Below are positions 57,641-64,000 of a DNA stretch of 64,000 nucleotides, in pieces. The position numbers and the translations under genes were made by a program. How positions within the stretch are numbered: position 1 is the stretch's first letter; every line of letters begins with the position of its first letter. The notes beneath the pieces were generated by a model that was not told the origin of the DNA, did no database searches, and saw only the letters and a program-made list of their open reading frames with translations. This stretch comes from Magnolia sinica (Eukaryota; Streptophyta; Magnoliopsida; Magnoliales; Magnoliaceae), in NCBI RefSeq assembly GCF_029962835.1, contig NC_080591.1:39873501-39937500 (forward strand), read 5' to 3'.

Positions 57641-58614
57641 GCCTGCATGCACTACATTGGACAAAAACATCCAAACTAAAAAAGTGTTAAACAGTAGCTA
57701 ACATGGAAAATTTGGATATAGTTTGATATTTGTAGTTTTCTCATAATGGGTTGACTGACATCTAAAAAGGTTTGAACGAATGTTTCCTGTGATGTTGTCC
57801 ACTATTTGAATCATGTGATAAACGTGTGGGCAGATGGAATGAACGGAGTGAACAAAGGATATTCAACGACTAATTCATCAAGAATTTTCTGTCCCTACAT
57901 GAGAATGAGGGTTAGAAGTTAGGGGTTCCATAGAAAGAGGGTGCTTTAACTGAGTTGCCTACCTGCGTCGTCTGAGAGTCAATCAGTAAGAATCAAACTT
58001 CAGTCAATCAAAAAATCCATGAAACCGTCGTCCCTCCACAGATTTTCCAAGTCGCCTACTGAATCCAGAGACCTCTATGTTGTGTGGGTTGATAAATGCG
58101 TCAAGAATGGGTCACATCATTGATAGAGGGGTTAGAGCGAGGCTCTGCTGCTAATTGCATTGTCATAAGCTCTTTGGGCCACGTGAGGGTTATCATAGGC
58201 CGTGAACTTTTTAGGGTGATGGCTGCGACTACCGAGTCTCAATAGCAGGACCCGTCGATGGCTCATCATTGGTCCCATTGCCTTTGATTTTAGCTAAACC
58301 TCTTCTCTTCGAGCACTACAATGGCTGGGTTGGGCAAACAAAGATGTTAGGACTACTCAAGGGAGGAAACTTGTGCATGCAGCTGCCAGCAATCCATAGT
58401 GGCCAGCAGGTGAGGTGAGAAAAGTAGAGGCAGGTAACTGGAAACTGTTGTAGAAGGAGGATGCGGATTTCCTGTGAAAGGTTTTCACGAGAACTTCCTA
58501 TAGTGGGGAGAAAGGTGGGCCCATCTGTTCTTTGTGAGAAATCGACTCCTTCCATCCATTTTTTTCATATCGCATTAAGATATAGGCTCAAACTGATGCA
58601 AATCCCAAAATCAA
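57641..58614. other. Intergenic, no feature recognised
   Basis: Mixed composition; no long open frame and no recognisable repeat ends on either strand. Confidence 0.45.
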
Positions 58615-58850
58615 GTGAGCCATGCGGCAGAAGATTTAACATGTACCGTTAAAAGATGTGTGGGGACACAAATTTTTAATTAGGCTAATTTTTATGATTT
58701 AGTTCATCCTAGTAGGAATGACCTTATGAACTGTATGGATGGTATGTAAACATCACGGTGGACCCCAGGGAAGTTTCAACGATAAGAATTTACCTACACA
58801 TATTTCCTTACATACAACACACTTAAGTTTTGGATTTAGATCATTTTTTG
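58615..58850. repeat. Dispersed repeat, copy 2
   Basis: GTGAGCCATGCGGCAG…GGATGGTATGTAAACATCACGGTGGACCCC…TTAAGTTTTGGATTT, parallel to 56388-56648 and about as long. Element F begins 82 bp downstream. Confidence 0.55.
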
Positions 58851-58932
58851 GTTCATCTCCAAAAATGATTTTACAGAACTGATGAATGTGGTGGATTTTC
58901 TATAAACATCACCATGGAACCCACCTATCTTC

Positions 58933-60183
58933 TGTTCACAACCCCAAGTGTAGGGTCGCAATGTAGTAATAACTTGGTGAGACCAAGGTCGAATCCACAG
59001 AGACTAATCTTGTACGTTTCTGAATTTAACTAGAATTAGAACTAAAAGAAGATCTAAATCTAAATCTGAAATATTAAAGAGAGTAATTGTGAATGATGTA
59101 ATTGAAACTTGTGAATTTAAAGGTGGGAACTAGGGTGCCAAGGATCCACTTGTAGCAATTGAGATGCTACCTCACTTGATTCAAGAGGTCCAACAGGAAT
59201 CAGAGTCCTATCTTATCCAATTGGAAGAAGAGATGGTCAGATCTCTGAACTTTCATTGATCCAATCCTCAATGAAGGAGAATTGTGGAGATTGGAAGGGA
59301 TTCCATCACCCAACCATGCCCGGGAGATGATGGTAAACAACAGGATTTACCAATCCAACAATCTCAAATAAGAAAAGAAGATATCCAAAGCTATCACAGG
59401 CTCTACTGTAATCTGAGTCACAATAAACCATTGAAAACTAAAAATATTCCTTAAAATCAAATTAGAAATCAATGAAGTTCAACAAGACATGAATTAAAGC
59501 AAAGTAAACATCCCAATCACACTACAAGCTTCACTTCTTAGCCTTAGCTAAGAGGTTTAGCCAACCATAGACATAATTGAACTAAAATCTATTAAACAAA
59601 ACATAAAAACAACTAAGGAAGAAGAAGAAAAAAACTCCCAAGCGGTGGCTCCACCCTTTGGCTCCACTCAATGAATTAATCCTCGGTCGGATCGAATTAA
59701 CTCCGTTCAGCGTTGGAGCTTTTTGTGCACTTTCGGTCGCAGCGATTCCTCCCTTCGGTCTCACGGAACTGAGTTTCGGTCGGACTGAATTAGCCTTCAG
59801 TCGAACCAAATTAGCTCTAAATTTCATCGTTGATTGATGGACTATTTTGTGCAATTTCGGTCGGACCGAACTTGAGTTCGATTAGACCGATCCTGTCTGT
59901 TTCCTACTACGGATTCTGAAGTCTTTCAAATCCTTTCTTCATCTTTGGTACTTAATTTTTTTATATCTTTGGCATGTGAACTCTTCATTCTTGGTCTCTT
60001 AAGATCCATCCTTTGCCTTGATGATTCTTGAGCATTAAATCCATACTTTTAGTATTCTTTTCAATCCAAGCTCTTAAATTCACCTTGCAACACAAACATG
60101 TATAAAACATACCTTTAAGCACTATCATGTTTATAAAACCAAGATATAAATAGGTGAAAATATGTAATATTTAACACTCAACA
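58933..60183 (-). repeat. 3' LTR of element F (1251 bp)
   Basis: TGTTCACAACCCCAAGTG…TTAACACTCAACA, clearly related to the B LTR. Instead of B's 55-bp duplication it has, at 59670-59890, a cluster of TTCGGTCGGACCGAA-type palindromes. Confidence 0.85.
59670..59890 (-). promoter_or_regulatory. TTCGGTCGGACCGAA palindrome cluster in the F LTR
   Basis: CGGTCGGATCGAATT, TTTCGGTCGCAGCGA, TTTCGGTCGGACTGAATT, TTCAGTCGAACCAAATT, TTTCGGTCGGACCGAACTT and TTCGATTAGACCGA: six copies or near-copies in 220 bp. Confidence 0.65.
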
Positions 60184-60194
60184 TACTCCCCAAC
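60184..60194 (-). other. Polypurine tract of element F
   Basis: The minus strand reads GTTGGGGAGTA next to the LTR. The G insertion falls right behind it. Confidence 0.65.
60190..60194. repeat. Target-site duplication of G, left copy (CCAAC)
   Basis: CCAAC is also at 63288-63292, directly outside the right end of G. Confidence 0.82.
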
Positions 60195-63100
60195 TGTAAC
60201 GCCCTGAAATTTGGGGGTCGAGCATATCTCAGCTCCCGAGTTCCAAAACATCACTTATGCAACATATTTAATGATGGATGTATGTTGTCTGTATTAGTGC
60301 ATAAAACATGGAATAGATTAAGCCAAAACACAGATATAATTCAGGGATAGGTGAATAAAGCAAGCGGAAGACTTATAGAAATATATGTGTACAAGTGTGA
60401 ATCCCTGAAGTACATATACAAACCAGGTCGTACTGTAAGTGTTACTTAACAAAATTATAAGTATCAAGTTACATCATTTGAATCCCAAAAATAATCCCAG
60501 AGTCCTGCGCATCAGAACAAGCTCGCTAGAACCCGTCTGAAAACTGCATATAAGAGAAAGCAGCCTCATCATCATCTATCTCCCGCTCTGCCTCAGAAGT
60601 CGCATCAACATCTGCAGCATCAGAACCTAAGACAGAGTCTGGTGGGTGTTTAACACCGTCCCAGAACGTGGGAGTGAGTGATCAACTCAGTGGAACAATA
60701 AGGCACTGGTTAACATGTTATCAGTTCAATCAAGCAGTAATGATAAAGCAAAAAATTAAATAAATCCTAAGTACTCTTGTTAATGTAGGGATGTATGCAA
60801 AATGATGCGTGCCCTCACGCGTACACCCTCAGCGTCTTCATCTTACGTTACGCATGACATCGCCTCAAAGTGCACCACATCTACAAAGCACATGCAAATG
60901 CGGTGCATGGATATGATTACCAAGTTGTTATTGGTCCTTTTCATACAGCAGGATTGGGAAGCTAAAGTACCTTCCTCATATCACCATCCAAACAGTGATC
61001 CATTCTAGGGTCGTCAGTCCTAGACGTCTCATACGATCATATTGTTGTAGGTCGTTGCAAAGGGCTCGTCATCAATTAATGCACGCCTTTCATACCTTTA
61101 TTACCACAGTTCGGCTCGTCACCTCATTGCGGTATCCAGGTATGCTCGAGGTCACTACAAAGGGCTCGTCACCAATCAATGTAGGCCGAAAGCACGAATA
61201 TAGTGTCCCATACCACCATAATCGGCTCATGAGTTTAGTTGCTCACTGGTAACTACGGGGAGGCTCTTCACCCCAGCGTAGGCCGATAGCTCGACCACAG
61301 TGTCCCATACCACCATGTCCGGCTCATGATTCTTTGCGGATCAAGGTACCATAGTTAATAGGATTTCACTGGTAAGTTCAGTACCCTAGATTCAAGCAGT
61401 AGCGTCCATACATGGTGAACATACATCGGATAATCGGGTTACTTGACGAACTCGACTAGCACGAGCGCATGTTGGGTTGAATGACATAGAGTGCGCAAAC
61501 ACTCCGCGTGGCCAAACCACTGCCGCCAACTCTAATACGGCTCGGGTTCGTCTAATTACGTCCATTGTGGCGAAAGCAATCTCAGCCACAACCTTAAGGC
61601 AGATTATCGATTTCCTGGACTATTCATGGTCCCAAACAAAGTACACTACAACAGATAATCATATTAAATGTAGAACAGTAATGGAGCAACAACTCAAATC
61701 ATGTGGTACTCAAACATTTGAAGAATATCAACTTAACATAAATGTAAGCATAAGAAATGCTTGAAATTAAATAACAAGGAATGTAACTAGTAAGAAGGAA
61801 ATCATGCACATCAATAGGAGTGTTGAGAATCACTTCTCAACGCCCGCAGTTAGTGTAATAAGTTACACTTAAGATCATTCAGGCATTTCTACAAACACTT
61901 AGAATACATAAAACAACATATATGACGTATGTTGAAATACAAGCATTTGGACAATTCCTTTTACCAAGGAGTTGTCATACACACATCTAGCATGCATACA
62001 TGACAAATAATCATGGCAAACACAAGTGCATATTTTATACATATACGGTACTTTATACATACACATATAATACATAAATCTCAATATAATACATGCATAT
62101 CAGGAACGCAACATAAACATAACATTTGGCATGTGAAATCTCATCCATAACAAGAATAAATCATTAACTGGCATTGAAAGCCTTGAAAACCATAACCTAT
62201 ACACTTAAAGTCCGCACCTTAAGCCAGAAAAGAACACCGAACTGATTTAGACGAGTTGTCTTCGTCAACGGCGATAGAATACCCTAAAACAATGATAGAA
62301 ATGAGATACAACAACACCAAGACTAATCTAAGCTCTAACACAGGTTAAGGTTAGGTTAACTTACCCCAAGATGAACTCAGAATCCTCAGAATAACAATTC
62401 AAAGTGAAGGTTCAGGGATGAAAAAGAACCGGAAAGAATCTAAGATGATTCACCAACTTCTCTCTCACTATCTCTCTCTTTTCCACTCTCTCTCCAAGCT
62501 AGGGTTAGGAAATTCGTATGGAAAAGAGAGCTAGGGTTTAAGGACTATAAATAGGCATAATATTGATGAAAATAACCCCAGGGCCAAGGTATACTTAGGG
62601 TATAACCAAAACCTGACTCTCGCGATCCAACGAAGCACTTCTGGTGGGCCAAATACCACGAAAGGTCGGACTTAAGCTCACTGACCATGGATCTTGGTCA
62701 GGCTGAGTTTTCGTACCGACCGGCTCTTCAGATCAGCCATGGCGGACCACACTCAATTCAATGGTCACTAAATCTCGATCAGGTCTACAAGCACAAGGAT
62801 ATGCCTGGGCCACCTTCCCTGATCAGAGGGTGAAATTGGGTCAGAATCCAACGGTCAGATAGCTTAAAATCATCGCGCAAGCGACATGACTCAGATTTCA
62901 TAAAAGCATAATAAATATCTAACCGTTCTCACACTCTTCACTCCGAACTCAATCAAATCGACCCAGAACATCACATGGACTTGATTTTTGAGGTGATGGT
63001 CAAGCCCAACATGGTGACCGCAACAGCCTAAGATCATCGCTATCGGACTTTCGACGTGCGGTCCAGGTCCGATCTAGAACTTCCAAAAATTCTCCAGAAC

Positions 63101-63287
63101 AACTGGATTTAGCGATGGATCCCAGATTTCAGAGTAACATAACGCTAACTAATCTACAAGTTTTGAGTCATGCAGATCGAATTTAAAGTGATTGATGCGA
63201 ATTTCACAAGCAATCAAGTATAACGCTAATTACCCCAAAAACAACTACTTAGGGAAAGATAAGCACAAAATTTCCAAGGTCATTACA
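60195..63287 (-). repeat. Solo LTR G (3093 bp, E-like family)
   Basis: TGTAACGCCCTGAAATTTGG…AAGGTCATTACA with CCAAC on both sides and no internal region. It shares terminal form and interior phrases with the E LTRs (…GTAGGCCGA.AGC…GTGTCCCAT.ACCACCAT…CTCATGA). Minus orientation is suggested by TATTTATAG followed by AACCCTAGC in minus-strand reading near 62560-62500. Short frames inside are not genes. Confidence 0.83.
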
Positions 63288-63292
63288 CCAAC
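63288..63292. repeat. Target-site duplication of G, right copy (CCAAC)
   Basis: Identical to 60190-60194. Confidence 0.82.
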
Positions 63293-64000
63293 CAACATTT
63301 TGCTAGTCCCGAGCAAAACATGTGTGAAATAGTCTTCCATTCTCAAAGTTCAAAACCTCTTTTAGAAAACAATCTTTCATGCAGATAAGTATGAATGAGT
63401 ATAATTCAAAGAAGCGAGAGTGAAATTTTGAAATCCTAGAGCCGAATCAAACGAGCAATCTATCAAATCGGTTCTCTATTAATCACTTAAGAGCATAAGT
63501 TCATATAACAAGTTTTTCAACGTGTTCAGTGAATTCCAACTTACTTCCTATAAAAATATTACCTTTTCATAATGTTAGCCATGCTCATCAAATCAAGATT
63601 TGTTGAAAACTCATGAACTGATTCCGAATGTATCTCATTTTCCTTCTTTTTCCAATTTTTGATTTTATATTGACGGTTACTTTTTATTCATTCTTTTCAA
63701 ACTTTTCATCATTATTCTTCTCAAATTTTTTATTATTTTCATTCCATTTCAGTCTTTTACAATTTTTTCCATTCTTTTTATCGTTATGACCTTTTCGTCG
63801 ATCTCATTATTTTTTTAACTGGTTCTTTTCATCTTTTTAGGTGGATAAAATTCTCCAAACTTAATTTTCAACATTTATTAATGATTTACATACTAACAAT
63901 AATTTTTTTTAGCATAATTCACAAAAAGCAAATTGAACGTGTCTTGTGTTTTAGATCAACATGATATTTAAACTTCCTCTTAATCAATTAAATGCAAGAA
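63293..64000 (-). other. Interior 3' region of element F
   Basis: AT-rich with TTTTCATTCTTTT-like low-complexity stretches. No coding sequence seen. Confidence 0.55.

Larger units (their letters stand above)
58933..64000 (-). mobile_element. Element F: Athila-like Ty3/gypsy, 3' end, minus strand
   Basis: The LTR at 58933-60183 is followed on its right by a polypurine tract read on the minus strand (GTTGGGGAGTA). It is therefore the 3' LTR and the interior extends rightwards out of the window. The interior seen is 60184-60194 and 63293-64000, separated by solo LTR G. It is AT-rich and non-coding, as expected for the long 3' region of Athila-type elements. The plus-strand words CATTTTGCTAGTCCCGAGCAAAAC (split here: TTTGCTAGTCCC, GAGCAAAAC) are typical of this position. 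Confidence 0.75.

Noticed and set aside
59582..59854. 90-codon frame with repeated VRPK/SVRP words
   Set aside because: It is a translation of the TTCGGTCGGACCGAA palindrome cluster in the F LTR, not a gene.
58933..60183. F LTR as a solo LTR
   Set aside because: The flanks TCTTC and TACTC do not match, and a minus-strand polypurine tract and typical interior words follow on the right; it is better read as the 3' LTR of a larger element.

Overview
The window is nuclear DNA from a flowering plant. It holds one intact intron-containing host gene and a deep stack of plant-type LTR retrotransposons. Frequent repeats built around GTGGGCC/GGCCCAC suggest a magnoliid-like genome, but that is only an impression. 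No tRNA, rRNA, CRISPR or bacterial-type operon was seen.

Layout, outermost layer first. (B) An Athila-like Ty3/gypsy element lies on the minus strand. Its 5' LTR (49221-50505), tRNA-Asp-type primer site and gag are on the right, its protease-RT-RNase H-integrase start are at 2826-5609, and its 3' end is off the left edge. (C1) The 3' end of a copia element (1-2825) interrupts B in its integrase. (D) A solo copia LTR is inserted in B (target duplication ATAGA at 5605-5609 and 47199-47203). (A) A Tat-lineage Ty3/gypsy element, about 18.6 kb without its own insertions, sits 8 bp inside D (5618-45333, duplication AAGTG). (E) A non-autonomous, Tekay/Del-derived element with very long LTRs (13375-23897, duplication GAAGT) splits the second RNase H of A. 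(H) A copia element with a third ORF (33782-44325, duplication TATCC) splits the 3' LTR of A. Host, B, D, A, and then E or H therefore give four nested levels, each junction except the outer ones supported by a 5-bp duplication.

Between B and the next retrotransposon lies a gene island of about 8.4 kb (50506-58932). It carries a nine-exon gene for Mediator subunit 26 (MED26C-like, 354 aa, all splice phases consistent), followed by dispersed repeats and an LTR-like or pararetroviral-like remnant. To its right is element F, of the same family as B and also minus strand: its 3' LTR is 58933-60183 and its interior runs off the window. A 3.1-kb solo LTR (G, 60195-63287, duplication CCAAC) is inserted right beside the LTR of F.

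All retroelement coding regions are broken by stops and frameshifts. The part most worth following up is that A and H each carry accessory genes unrelated to gag-pol. A has two antisense genes of the plant-mobile-domain kind, and H has a transposon-associated third ORF. In both, a family-specific self-complementary motif is clustered upstream of the LTR TATA box and again upstream of the accessory gene: GGTAGT..GACTACC in A and CGACTAGTCG in H. Two further LTR families carry clusters of other palindromes. This resembles the motif-plus-factor layout of the VANDAL anti-silencing system and is offered as a hypothesis.
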